A DNA stretch of 47,041 nucleotides from Lentisphaeria bacterium. GTDB lineage: Bacteria; Verrucomicrobiota; Lentisphaeria; Victivallales; UBA1829. Positions 5,673-13,766 of the stretch are shown here, one piece after another. A program made the position numbers and the translations under genes. Numbering within the stretch: the first letter of the stretch is position 1; the number at the start of each line of letters is the position of its first letter. The notes under the pieces are model-generated. The model was not told the origin of the DNA. It saw only the letters and a list, made by a program, of their open reading frames with translations, and searched no databases. Location of the stretch: the NCBI GenBank assembly GCA_017455665.1, contig JAFSZN010000168.1, positions 1-47,041 of the forward strand, written 5' to 3'.

Positions 5673-8009
5673 TCAGTCTTCCTCTTCGTCCTCGATCAGC
5701 GGCTTGCGGAAGAAGCCGGTAACTTTGCCCAGCTCTTCCAGCTTCGCCGCGGGCAGACCGGAGGCGCGCTCGAAACGGGTCTTGAGCATTTCGGGATCGA
5801 CGCCGAGGAACAGCGCCCGCACATACAGGTATTCGCGGAACTCCGCGGACAGCTTCGCCAGCTGGGGACTGTTGATCAGGGTCACGATGATCCGGTCCTC
5901 GCCCTCTTCCCGGCGGAGCTGGTTCCACGCCACGCGCTGGATGATGTTGGCTTTTCCATCCTGGACTTTCAGGCGGAACGTGGAACCGGAGATGTCATCC
6001 AGGACGCTGTCCGGGTAGGAGCGCGGGAAAGCTTTCATGCCGCGGAGCGCCTTCTGGTTTTCGTCGAGATACGGCAGCAGCGGCGCATTGTTCAGCACCA
6101 GGAACTTGCGGATGGCGGAACAGTTCTTCCTCGGGTTCTCGTCGGTGAATTCCTTGTCCGCCAGCAGGTCGTTCACGAGCCGGAGCGCCTCGGCGCACTT
6201 CTGTTCGTCGCGGATGGTGCCGGGAAGGTAGTCCAGCAGAAGCAGGTAGTTCATGAGCAGCTTGGAATCCAGCAGGGATTCGATGGCGTCCTCCGTCTCC
6301 GGATCCGTTTTCTCCGTTTCCGTGTTCGACGTCTGCGCGGACGCTCCCGGTTTCTGTTCCGTCCCTGCCGTTTCCGGCTTCGTGCCGGACGAAATGTCGC
6401 CGCCCAGGGACACGGCGAGCTGGAGATCGGAGAGTTTTTTCAGATAGGCGTCGACCGTCTTCCGGTGTTCCGGCAGGAAGACAGGCTCGGGTTGTCCGGC
6501 GTCGAGCTTCTTCAGCTCGGCGAGCTTGGACTGGGCGGCGCGCAGAAGCGCATCGACGGCGTCGAAATCAAGGTTCTTCGCCTGGTCCGGCTTGAACGCC
6601 GCAGCCAGATCCAGAAGTTCGTTCCGCAGGACCAGCGCGCGGCTCTGGCTTTCGGCGGCACGAAGCTCGGCAAGCGCCGCGACGGCTTCCGCAGGCGCTT
6701 TCGGTCCGGCGTCGGCGACGAATTTCTCGACCTGTTTCAGTTCCAGCCCGGAAAGCTTGGATTCCTCCTGGATCATGCGCCAGCGCGCCTGGTAAAACGC
6801 CTCGTCGCGAATGGAGGGCTGGTCGTTTTTGACTTCGGATGCGGTCGCGGGGCCGGACGGCTTGTTTTCATTCACAGGCGGGACGTCCCCGCCCGGTCCG
6901 GACTTTTTCGAGGCGATGCCGAATATGACCGCGCCGATTACGGCAACGATCGCGACAGCGGCAATCAAGAGAGCAAAAAGCGGGATGCCTTTTTTCTTCC
7001 GCTGCCGGCCGGGGATGCCGTCGCTTTCCGCATCCGTCTGCTTTTCCTGAGCAGACGCGGCATTGAGTTCCCGCTGGATGTCCTTGAGTTCGTCGACCAC
7101 GTCGCTCCAGGACGCCGGGCGGTTCGCGGGATCCTTCTCCATCAGGGCGTCGACCAGGTCGGACAACCGCCGGGGAATGTTCGGATTGAGTTCGGAAAGC
7201 GGCGTCTGGATGTCGGAAAGCTGCATGGCGCAAACCTTCACGGGGTCGGTCCCGACGAACGGCTCGTGTCCGATGAGGATATGGTAGGCGGTCGCGCCGA
7301 AGGAGTACATGTCGGACTTGAACCCGGGGACGTCCTTGTCGCCGTTGATGATCTCGGGCGGAGCGTAGGCTGGCGTGGCGCGGATGTCCTCTTCGGCAAG
7401 CTCGGGGTCTTTCGCGCGGCGCGCGAGCCCGAAATCGGCGAGTTTGACCTTCCCGTTCAGGCGCATGATGATGTTTTCGGGCTTGATGTCGCCGTGGCTG
7501 AGCTGGTTGCGAGTCCAGGCGTAGGAAAGAGCGTTCGCGACGGAGATGAAGACGTCCAGCGCCTGCGGGATGTTCAGCGGCCCGACGTTGTTCAGCACCA
7601 GTTCCAGGTTCTCCCCGGTGATCTTCTCCATCACGAAATAATAGATGCCGTCCTCGGTCACGCCCGCGTCGTACGCCTGCACCACGTTCGGGTGCGACAG
7701 GCTGGCCGCCGCCCGCGCCTCGCGGAAGAACCGTTCCACGTACACCTCGTCGCTGGCGCTGGCGTCCGACAGGATCTTGATCGCGACCTCGCGGTCGAGG
7801 TTGGTCTGACGCGCCTGGTACACGATCCCCATCGCGCCGCGTCCGAGCTCCTCCTCGATCTGGAATCCGGCCACGACTTCGCCCGGACGCAGGTCGCGAC
7901 GCAGGGGAATGGCGCCGCCGCACTTCTTGCAGACATACGTCACCGTGCCGTCGTCGTGTTTCTGCGGCGTGGTCGCTTCGAGCTGCTGGCATTTCGGACA
8001 GTATAGCAT
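5673..8009 (-). CDS. Membrane Ser/Thr protein kinase with N-terminal zinc ribbon
   Basis: The protein has 778 residues. A zinc ribbon comes first: CPKC at 4-7 and CKKC at 27-30. A PknB-like kinase domain covers about 48-312: Gly loop GRGAMG 56-61, Lys78 in VAIKIL, catalytic loop HGDIKPEN 172-179, DFG 192-194 and APPE 216-219. The Arg of the usual HRD is Gly, so it is a non-RD kinase likely not controlled by activation-loop phosphorylation. A transmembrane helix spans about 342-366. The outer 410 residues are helical, charged and unrecognised. Ser/Thr kinases of this layout are abundant in PVC bacteria. The start has AGGA about 9 bp upstream and a promoter at 8096-8124. Substrates are unknown. 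Confidence 0.9.
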   Translation of the reverse strand: MLYCPKCQQLEATTPQKHDDGTVTYVCKKCGGAIPLRRDLRPGEVVAGFQIEEELGRGAMGIVYQARQTNLDREVAIKILSDASASDEVYVERFFREARAAASLSHPNVVQAYDAGVTEDGIYYFVMEKITGENLELVLNNVGPLNIPQALDVFISVANALSYAWTRNQLSHGDIKPENIIMRLNGKVKLADFGLARRAKDPELAEEDIRATPAYAPPEIINGDKDVPGFKSDMYSFGATAYHILIGHEPFVGTDPVKVCAMQLSDIQTPLSELNPNIPRRLSDLVDALMEKDPANRPASWSDVVDELKDIQRELNAASAQEKQTDAESDGIPGRQRKKKGIPLFALLIAAVAIVAVIGAVIFGIASKKSGPGGDVPPVNENKPSGPATASEVKNDQPSIRDEAFYQARWRMIQEESKLSGLELKQVEKFVADAGPKAPAEAVAALAELRAAESQSRALVLRNELLDLAAAFKPDQAKNLDFDAVDALLRAAQSKLAELKKLDAGQPEPVFLPEHRKTVDAYLKKLSDLQLAVSLGGDISSGTKPETAGTEQKPGASAQTSNTETEKTDPETEDAIESLLDSKLLMNYLLLLDYLPGTIRDEQKCAEALRLVNDLLADKEFTDENPRKNCSAIRKFLVLNNAPLLPYLDENQKALRGMKAFPRSYPDSVLDDISGSTFRLKVQDGKANIIQRVAWNQLRREEGEDRIIVTLINSPQLAKLSAEFREYLYVRALFLGVDPEMLKTRFERASGLPAAKLEELGKVTGFFRKPLIEDEEED

Positions 8010-8095
8010 GGGTTCTTTTCCTGTTGCGCCATGACCGCGGGCGGTAAGAGGAGCGTATCCCGTCGGGGGGAACAGTCACGGCATGATATCTTTCT

Positions 8096-8124
8096 AATAT
8101 AAACCGCGCACGCGGAAACTTCAA
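8096..8124 (-). promoter_or_regulatory. Promoter of the Ser/Thr kinase
   Basis: On the minus strand TTGAAG (8124-8119) and TATATT (8101-8096) are spaced by 17 bp, 87 bp upstream of the kinase ATG. Confidence 0.7.
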
Positions 8125-8176
8125 CCGGAATTCGTTATTTTTTCCTCATTTCAGCCGCTTTTCGAGGTTCCGGCGC

Positions 8177-8205
8177 TTGTTTTTTCGAATTTCGCGGGCT
8201 ATATT
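8177..8205 (+). promoter_or_regulatory. Promoter of the glycosyltransferase
   Basis: TTGTTT (8177-8182) and TATATT (8200-8205) are spaced by 17 bp. Transcription would start near 8212, which rules out the longer frame opening at 8177. Confidence 0.7.
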
Positions 8206-8254
8206 ATGTTTTCGTTCACGAAACAACTCTCAAACCCGATTTTCTTTCTCGATC

Positions 8255-9433
8255 ATGTTTCAATTCGTACCGCCAAAACTGAACGCCCCGGCCCGCCCGG
8301 GATCACCCGCGTCAAAACTCAGAACGGCGGGGGAAAAGCCCGGTCCGGTCAGGCTGAATCCGAACCGGACGCACATTTTCGGCTCCACGCACATCGACGT
8401 CGGCGGCTGCTCCTACTATCGTATCCTCTTCATTTCCCAGCTGCTTTCCCAGATTTACAACAATGCGCTTTTCTGCGACGCCCGCCTGCTGTTCCACTAC
8501 GATTATATCCTTCCGATCCTCACGTCGTTCCGGCTCCAGCGCGCCTGCGGCATCCGCGACCTCCGGTGGTTCCGCGAATATCTCCTCCCCGCGAAGAATA
8601 AATTCAAGTTCCCCGTCATCTACGAGATCGACGACATCCTCGTTCAGGAGGACATCCCGGTCTACAACTGCTATCGCCATATCTTCAAGGAGGGCAAGGA
8701 CGCAATCCCGCATTTCATGAAGGGCAGCGACGCCGTCACGGTCACCTGCGCCACGCTCGCCGATTACTACAGCAAAAAATTCGGGCTCCCGCGCGATCAT
8801 TTCCGCGTGATCCCGAACTACCTGCCCCGCTATTTCTTCGATTTCTACGACGAAGCCGTCATCCTCGACCGTATCCGCTCGCAGAAGACGCGGAAACCGC
8901 GCATCTGCTTCTCCTGCAGCATGTCGCATTTCGACATGAACCGGACCGGGGCGGGCGACGATTTCTCCGGCATCATCGACTGGATCAGGGAAAACCGCAA
9001 AAAGTACGATTTCGTCTTCCACGGCGGATTCCCCCCTGCCCTCGAACCATACGCGGACGACTTCACGCGCATCCCCATCGGACCGTTCCTGGACTACCCG
9101 CGCGTGCGCCGTTCCATCCGCGCGGACCTCTTCATCCAGCCGCTGCGGCACTCCCTGTTCAACGAGTGCAAGAGTCCGATCAAGCTGCTGGAATCCTGGG
9201 CGGAAGGCACGCCATCCTTCGTGCAGGACCTCGGCTGCTACAAGCGGATCGCGCCGGACGCGTGTTTCGACACGGCGGACACGCTCGACCGCAAGGTCGA
9301 GGCGCTTTTCGCGGATCAGGACGCGCAGCTCCAGACCATCCGCGCCAACTACGCGCGCATGAAGGACTACTGGCTGGACGACCACCTGAACGACTGGCTG
9401 GAAGTCATGCTGTTCCCGAAGGGGCGAGGATAA
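8255..9433 (+). CDS. Glycosyltransferase, GT4/GT1-like GT-B fold
   Basis: This 392-residue protein resembles the glycosyltransferase family-1 domain. It has an N-terminal Rossmann-like half with VIYEIDDIL near residue 120, a DAVTVTCATLADYYSKKFG segment typical of the hinge region, and VIPNYLPRYFF. The C-terminal nucleotide-binding half contains SPIKLLESWAEGTPSFVQD near 310-330, equivalent to the E-x7-E region of GT4 enzymes. It has no signal or membrane segment, so it is cytosolic. Start ATG 8255 is chosen because the promoter's -10 box ends at 8205; no strong ribosome site precedes it. Donor and acceptor are unknown. It stands alone between opposing genes. Confidence 0.72.
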   Translation: MFQFVPPKLNAPARPGSPASKLRTAGEKPGPVRLNPNRTHIFGSTHIDVGGCSYYRILFISQLLSQIYNNALFCDARLLFHYDYILPILTSFRLQRACGIRDLRWFREYLLPAKNKFKFPVIYEIDDILVQEDIPVYNCYRHIFKEGKDAIPHFMKGSDAVTVTCATLADYYSKKFGLPRDHFRVIPNYLPRYFFDFYDEAVILDRIRSQKTRKPRICFSCSMSHFDMNRTGAGDDFSGIIDWIRENRKKYDFVFHGGFPPALEPYADDFTRIPIGPFLDYPRVRRSIRADLFIQPLRHSLFNECKSPIKLLESWAEGTPSFVQDLGCYKRIAPDACFDTADTLDRKVEALFADQDAQLQTIRANYARMKDYWLDDHLNDWLEVMLFPKGRG

Positions 9434-9468
9434 GAGGCTTTTTCACGTCGTTTCGACGGACGTGGAAG

Positions 9469-9927
9469 TTAGAAAAGGTCGGCGCGGAGCTTCACGACGG
9501 CCTTCTTGATGCGGCAGGGAACCTCCGCTGCGAACTTCGCGAAATGCTCGTCCGTGGGGAAGAGCAGCACGAACCGGCCGGGCGTCATGGCGCAGAGCGT
9601 CATCATTTTCTGAGCGTGATAGAACGCCACGTCCTTTTCGGCATCGTACGGCGTCTTGAGCGTGGATTCGTCCAGCGGTGCGACGGCGATGTATTCCGTA
9701 TTCGCGATGCAGTACTGGATGTCGATGTACTTCCGGTGCGCCTCAAGGATCGGCGACGGTTCCGCCTCGGTGTCGTAGGACTGCACCATCACGTACAGGT
9801 CGCGCCCGATGAGCTCATGCGTGGCGTCCGGCGAGTCCGGTGTGAGCGTCTTCAGAAACTCGAACGCCTTCATGGTCGCGGGGCTGAAACGGTATAGCCC
9901 GATGTTGTCGATGTGATCGTAAATCAT
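9469..9927 (-). CDS. YhcH/YjgK/YiaL (DUF386) family protein
   Basis: This 152-residue cupin-like protein matches the YhcH family (also called NanQ/EbgC-type). Typical segments are the N-terminal MIYDHIDN, ELIGRDLYVMVQSYDT near 40-56, EAHRKYIDIQYCIANTEYI near 62-80 and the final RFVLLFPTDEHF. Members studied act on sugar anomers, for example N-acetylneuraminate anomerase NanQ. ATG 9927 is chosen because GGAG lies 9 bp upstream; an ATG at 9954 would overlap the upstream stop and lacks a ribosome site. It follows the Ntn hydrolase gene by 23 bp on the same strand, so they are probably co-transcribed. A sialic-acid role is plausible but not shown. Confidence 0.88.
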   Translation of the reverse strand: MIYDHIDNIGLYRFSPATMKAFEFLKTLTPDSPDATHELIGRDLYVMVQSYDTEAEPSPILEAHRKYIDIQYCIANTEYIAVAPLDESTLKTPYDAEKDVAFYHAQKMMTLCAMTPGRFVLLFPTDEHFAKFAAEVPCRIKKAVVKLRADLF

Positions 9928-9950
9928 GTTGTTAGTCTCCAGATGCCGGT

Positions 9951-11186
9951 TCAATCGAAGAAAATGACGGGAGTGTCGGATACGAATTTGTTTTTTTTGT
10001 TGATCTCGCGCACAAATGGATCAACCAGCGCGGGATGGAGGAAAAGCCGGTGGCCGTGATCGAAATCCTCGCGGAAATAGAAGTCGGCCCACTGTTTTTC
10101 CGGTGCGTATACGATGCTCCACAGCGTCACGGCGTTGTCGCCGCCGGCCGCCTGCGGATACCAGAACTTTTTTTGCGACTGCGAAACGGGCGCCACCAGA
10201 GCCCTGACTTCCTGGAACGGCGGCCAGGCTATCTTGTAGTCCGGCCGGCCGCGCCAGCCGGCGAGGACGAAATCCGGTCCGATCCTGTTGTTCAGCAAGT
10301 CGAATCGCGCATGGGACTCCTCGTCCCCGACGCCCTTCTTCGGGCTGTCGGCGAGATAGTGGTTCGTGACGATGTTCGTTTCCGCAACGAGCATTTCGCC
10401 GTTCACATACTCCACGACCACGCTTTTCCCGGTCTTGTCCGCGATGGCGAAATGATGCGCCGCGCCGATGGACGAGTTCATGTCGTACTGTTTCAGGAGC
10501 TCAACCGCTTCGTCGACGTTCGCCGCGCGGTCCAGCAGCAGCCGGATGGCGGTCGTGGTTGTGAGGTCGGGCTTGTCCGTCTTCTGGTGCGTCTCCTCGT
10601 CGTCCCCGGCCATGAGGTCGGCGATGACCAGGCCCTTCTCGTTCATGCCGTCGAGCGGCACATAGATCGCCGCGAGCGTCTGGATGCGCTCCTGCATGGA
10701 GCCGTCGGGCGTGTAATCATCTCCGAATCCGAGGAAATCGAGGTCGCAGGTTGACAGCGATTCGTAGCCGTCCTCCGGCACGGTGTGGACGATCATGGCG
10801 CGGCCCTTCTTCCAGTCGAAATTCCGCCCGAAATACACGGCGCCGTTTTGATCTTTCACGCAGACCGTGGTACAGCCGAAGTCGCCGGGTTTGATCTCGT
10901 TGTCCGCCTTCCTGTAATACCCGCCGGACAGGAATCCGATCAGGTAATCCGCCACGGCGGAATCGCTGTCGGCTCCGCCCTGCGCGAGAAATTCGTCGAG
11001 CCCGTAGTCGCCGCGGTACTCCATGACGTACAGGCCGTCCTGGAGCTTGTGGATGCTCCGCGCCGCCACGACGAACGCGCCGAACTTATGCCATGCGCCG
11101 AGCGCAACGACGGCGAGGATTAGGACAAGCGCGACGGGAGTCAGGATCAGGACGTGTTTCAGGCGCTTTTTCGTTTTGTTCTGCAT
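9951..11186 (-). CDS. Membrane-anchored Ntn hydrolase, linear amide C-N hydrolase (choloylglycine hydrolase/C45-like)
   Basis: The protein has 411 residues. A basic N-terminus and a single hydrophobic helix at 12-32 anchor it, with the enzyme on the outer face. The Ntn-hydrolase core opens at GDFGCTTVCVKDQNGAVYFGRNFDW (residues 101-125, split here by description only): Cys105 is the candidate nucleophile and the GRNFDW block is the matching substrate-pocket strand. Later segments, NEKGLVIADLMAG near 195 and a NHYLAD segment near 285, also fit. In processed family members the Cys becomes the N-terminus; here it sits 100 residues in, so either propeptide cleavage occurs or the mechanism differs. 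Substrate is unknown; bile-salt specificity should not be assumed. The start has GAGG 6 bp upstream. Confidence 0.72.
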   Translation of the reverse strand: MQNKTKKRLKHVLILTPVALVLILAVVALGAWHKFGAFVVAARSIHKLQDGLYVMEYRGDYGLDEFLAQGGADSDSAVADYLIGFLSGGYYRKADNEIKPGDFGCTTVCVKDQNGAVYFGRNFDWKKGRAMIVHTVPEDGYESLSTCDLDFLGFGDDYTPDGSMQERIQTLAAIYVPLDGMNEKGLVIADLMAGDDEETHQKTDKPDLTTTTAIRLLLDRAANVDEAVELLKQYDMNSSIGAAHHFAIADKTGKSVVVEYVNGEMLVAETNIVTNHYLADSPKKGVGDEESHARFDLLNNRIGPDFVLAGWRGRPDYKIAWPPFQEVRALVAPVSQSQKKFWYPQAAGGDNAVTLWSIVYAPEKQWADFYFREDFDHGHRLFLHPALVDPFVREINKKNKFVSDTPVIFFD

Positions 11187-11225
11187 GAAAGACCTCGGAT
11201 TTGAGTGTGCGCGAAAAAGGGAAAG

Positions 11226-11263
11226 GACGTTCCGTCACAGGAAAAACCGTTTGGCGGAACGTC
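11226..11263 (-). terminator. Terminator of the his-cmk-ychJ operon
   Basis: A 9-bp perfect stem (GACGTTCCG at 11226-11234 with CGGAACGTC at 11255-11263) lies about 75 bp beyond the ychJ stop. T-rich DNA follows it on the minus strand. A TTTT on the plus side suggests it could work in both directions. Confidence 0.65.
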
Positions 11264-11336
11264 TTTTGTCAGTCTGATCCATTAACGCTTTCCGGGGCTG
11301 CTTTATTGCATCGTGCCGGGAAACGCGCCGAGGAAA

Positions 11337-11843
11337 TCACTTGCCGCAGCACTTCTTGTACTTCTTGCCGGAGCCGCAGGGGCACGGATCGTTCGGGCCG
11401 ACCTTCGGTGTGGTGCGGACGTAGGGCTTCGGACCGACGATCGCGCCGTCGTAGAAGAACCACTCGCCGCCGCTGCGGCGGAACTCGGAGATCTCGTGGT
11501 GCTCCATCTGCATGTTGCGGTTTTTGTAGCGCGCGACGAATTCGACGATGCCGTCGGAATCCTTCTCGCCGCCGCGTTCGGTGCGGAGGATATTGATGCC
11601 TTCCCACTCGGACTGTTCCGCCCAGTTCTTGACTTCCTGGCGGTCGCAGGTGGCGCGCTGTTCTGGGTGGGTGGAGTCGAGGATGAAATCGACGTGGCAG
11701 GTGGCGTAGGCGGAGTAGCGCGCACGCATGAGTTCTTCGGGGGTTTTCGCCTTGCGGGCGCCGAGGATGACGGGTTCGCAGCAGTCGGCGAAGTGTTCGC
11801 CGGAACCGCAGGGGCAGAGATCGGGGTTGGTGTTGTTGCTCAT
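11337..11843 (-). CDS. ychJ: YchJ-family protein with two SEC-C metal-binding motifs
   Basis: This 168-residue UPF0225/YchJ protein has an N-terminal SEC-C motif [13 protein letters not shown] (about 10-22) and a C-terminal one [13 protein letters not shown] (about 154-166). They flank an NTF2-like domain ([21 protein letters not shown] near 41-61). SEC-C motifs bind zinc and occur in SecA and many small proteins; the role of YchJ is not established. The start has AAAGGA 11 bp upstream. It is the last gene of the minus-strand operon beginning with hisD. Confidence 0.9.
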   Translation of the reverse strand: MSNNTNPDLCPCGSGEHFADCCEPVILGARKAKTPEELMRARYSAYATCHVDFILDSTHPEQRATCDRQEVKNWAEQSEWEGINILRTERGGEKDSDGIVEFVARYKNRNMQMEHHEISEFRRSGGEWFFYDGAIVGPKPYVRTTPKVGPNDPCPCGSGKKYKKCCGK

Positions 11844-11858
11844 TTGAAATATAATCCT

Positions 11859-12275
11859 TTATGATTCAGGAGGGGTTGGTGCGGAATGGATGGCGTCGAG
11901 GAAGACTTTCGGGGGCTTCTGCGGGCGGCCGTCGCGGTTCATGAACGCGTGGACGGTCCAGCCTTCGGCGAGCAGTTCTTCGCCGCGTTTGACGGTGCAG
12001 GCGATCTTCACGCGGACGCCTTTCATCTCGGCGAGTGTGGCGGTAATGGTGAGGATGTCCTCGAACTTGGCGGGCTTCTTGTAGTGGCAGACCGCCTCGA
12101 GGACCGGGAGGGCGCAGCCGAGCTCTTCGAGCTTGCTGTAAGGCAGCCCGATGGCGCGCATGAGCTCCTCGCGCGCCATCTCGAAATAGATGAGGTAGTT
12201 CGCGTAGTAGACGAACGTCATTTGGTCGGTGTCGGCGTACGGCACGCGGTAGTCGAGGGACGCGGAGACGGTCAT
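11859..12275 (-). CDS. Acyl-CoA thioesterase, YbgC/FadM type
   Basis: This 138-residue hot-dog protein has the signature RVPYADTDQMTFVYYANYLIYFEMAREELMR, cited here in parts: the catalytic Asp in YADTDQM and the long helix beginning YANYLIYFE. ATG 12275 overlaps the cmk stop (ATGA) and has GGAGG 6 bp upstream inside cmk, which decides against the longer frame from 12299. YbgC homologues hydrolyse short or long acyl-CoAs and in proteobacteria sit beside tol-pal. Here the neighbours are cmk and ychJ. Translational coupling to cmk is likely. Confidence 0.88.
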   Translation of the reverse strand: MTVSASLDYRVPYADTDQMTFVYYANYLIYFEMAREELMRAIGLPYSKLEELGCALPVLEAVCHYKKPAKFEDILTITATLAEMKGVRVKIACTVKRGEELLAEGWTVHAFMNRDGRPQKPPKVFLDAIHSAPTPPES

Positions 12276-12952
12276 GCGTCGCCTCCGTCCCGGATGCACA
12301 GGACCATCGCGTCCAGCACGTCTTCGGCGGTCATGCCGCTGCTGTCGATGAACACCGCGTCGTCCGCCTGTTTGAGCGGGGCGACGGACCGGTTCATGTC
12401 CTGTTTGTCGCGTTCGGCGATCTCGGCCGCCACGGAGTCGACCGTGGCGTTGTCGGGCGTCTCGCCGCCCTGCGCCAGACGGCGGAGCGCCCGAACGTGC
12501 GGGGAAGCGGTGAGGAAGAATTTATACTTGGCGTCGGGGAAGACCGCGGTGCCGATGTCGCGTCCCTCCATCACGACGAGCTGGTTCTTCGCGGCGTCGC
12601 GCTGGATCTGGAGCGTGAAGGCGCGCACGAACGGGATGGCGGCAACGTTCGACGCTCCCTGCGCGATCTCCGGCGCGCGGAGCGCCTGGCCGGGGAAAAC
12701 GCCGTCTATCTCGATGTCCGGGTTGCCGCCGTCCGCGGGGACCGCGTACCGGATGACGGTGTCCGCGAGCATGGCGCGGAGCGCGGCCTCGTCGCGGGTG
12801 GAGATGCCCTTCTGCGCGGCTTTCCACGCGATGGCGCGGTAAAGGGAGCCGGTGTTGATGTACGGGATGCCGAGGCGGGCGGCGAGGTTCCGCGCGGCCG
12901 TGCTTTTGCCGGACGCGGCGGGACCGTCGATTGCGATCACTGTGCTTGCCAT
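12272..12952 (-). CDS. cmk: Cytidylate kinase
   Basis: This 226-residue protein phosphorylates CMP/dCMP using ATP in pyrimidine nucleotide recycling. The P-loop GPAASGKST is at residues 10-18. INTGSLYRAIAW follows near 31-42, VVMEGRDIGTAVFPDAKYKFFLTAS near 125-149 (described in parts), and the Arg-rich lid RRLAQGG near 157. Length matches bacterial Cmk (about 220-230). AGGAA lies 9 bp before the ATG. It overlaps the following thioesterase and is 31 bp after the upstream secreted-protein gene. Confidence 0.95.
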   Translation of the reverse strand: MASTVIAIDGPAASGKSTAARNLAARLGIPYINTGSLYRAIAWKAAQKGISTRDEAALRAMLADTVIRYAVPADGGNPDIEIDGVFPGQALRAPEIAQGASNVAAIPFVRAFTLQIQRDAAKNQLVVMEGRDIGTAVFPDAKYKFFLTASPHVRALRRLAQGGETPDNATVDSVAAEIAERDKQDMNRSVAPLKQADDAVFIDSSGMTAEDVLDAMVLCIRDGGDA

Positions 12953-12983
12953 ATCTGGGGCTTCCTGTTTGTTGTGAAAAGGG

Positions 12984-13766
12984 TTATTTGAGTTTGCGTG
13001 TGTAGAACGATACCTGCACGGAACCGGCGGCGTCGCGCACGATGCCGAGCAGCAGGAGCGCGTCCGGGTCCTTCTTCATGAAGACGTCGCCGGCGCCCTC
13101 GAAAAGGTCGGCGTGCTCCATGGTGGCAGGAGCCCAGCCCTTGCTTTTGATCTTCGCGACCAGGTCGTCCATGACGGGCGCGATCTCGGAGTCCGCGACC
13201 GCGTACGTGCCGAAATGCGAGCCCCGGTTCGGGAAATTCATGAGCGTGAAATCTTTCGCTCCGGCGGCGATCGGGAATTCCGCGGGCCAGAGCTCCAGGG
13301 GACATTCGCGGGGCATGTCCTTCGGCAGGACCGTCGTGAACTGGAGAAGCGGGTTCAGGCCGCGGAGCTGGAGCAGGAAAATGCGCTGGGAGCTTCCGTC
13401 GTCCAGCGGCCGCTTCATGAGCAGCGAGGATTCGTTGCCGGCGACCTGCGCGTTGGGGAAAAGCTTCAGCACGGACGCGCGCACGAGGGAAAGCGACTGG
13501 TCGGACATGGAGATCTTCATCGTCATGTTCCGTCCGTTGACCGTGACCTTCTCGGACCAGAACTGCGTGGCGTCAAGCAGCGTCGCCAGCGTGTCCTCAG
13601 CAGCTTCTGCGGACAAGTCGTCCGAAACGCCGTTCTTTCCCGCCGATCCGCCGCCGAACGGCCAGATGGAGAAGACATCCGCGCGCAGTCCGCACGGCGC
13701 GGCAAGCAGCGCCGCCGCGAGCGCGAAGAGACGGAACGTTTTCTTCGTGGCGGGAAGCGTGCTCAT
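12984..13766 (-). CDS. Secreted protein of unknown function
   Basis: This 260-residue protein starts inside the end of hisC (ATGA overlap), with GGAG 7 bp upstream. The signal peptide (KKTFRLFALAAALLAAPCG, cleavage near LRA-D at residue 30) implies export. The mature part has no motif I recognise. It contains an N-terminal GGG-rich segment and an alpha/beta pattern with LTLMNF and SFYTRKLK-like strands, two of which could form a duplicated fold. It sits between hisC and cmk in a tight operon, which is positional only and does not imply a role in histidine synthesis. Confidence 0.7.
   Translation of the reverse strand: MSTLPATKKTFRLFALAAALLAAPCGLRADVFSIWPFGGGSAGKNGVSDDLSAEAAEDTLATLLDATQFWSEKVTVNGRNMTMKISMSDQSLSLVRASVLKLFPNAQVAGNESSLLMKRPLDDGSSQRIFLLQLRGLNPLLQFTTVLPKDMPRECPLELWPAEFPIAAGAKDFTLMNFPNRGSHFGTYAVADSEIAPVMDDLVAKIKSKGWAPATMEHADLFEGAGDVFMKKDPDALLLLGIVRDAAGSVQVSFYTRKLK

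Noticed and set aside
8177-8254. N-terminal extension of the glycosyltransferase to ATG 8177
   Set aside because: The promoter's -35 and -10 boxes occupy 8177-8205, so those codons would not be transcribed.
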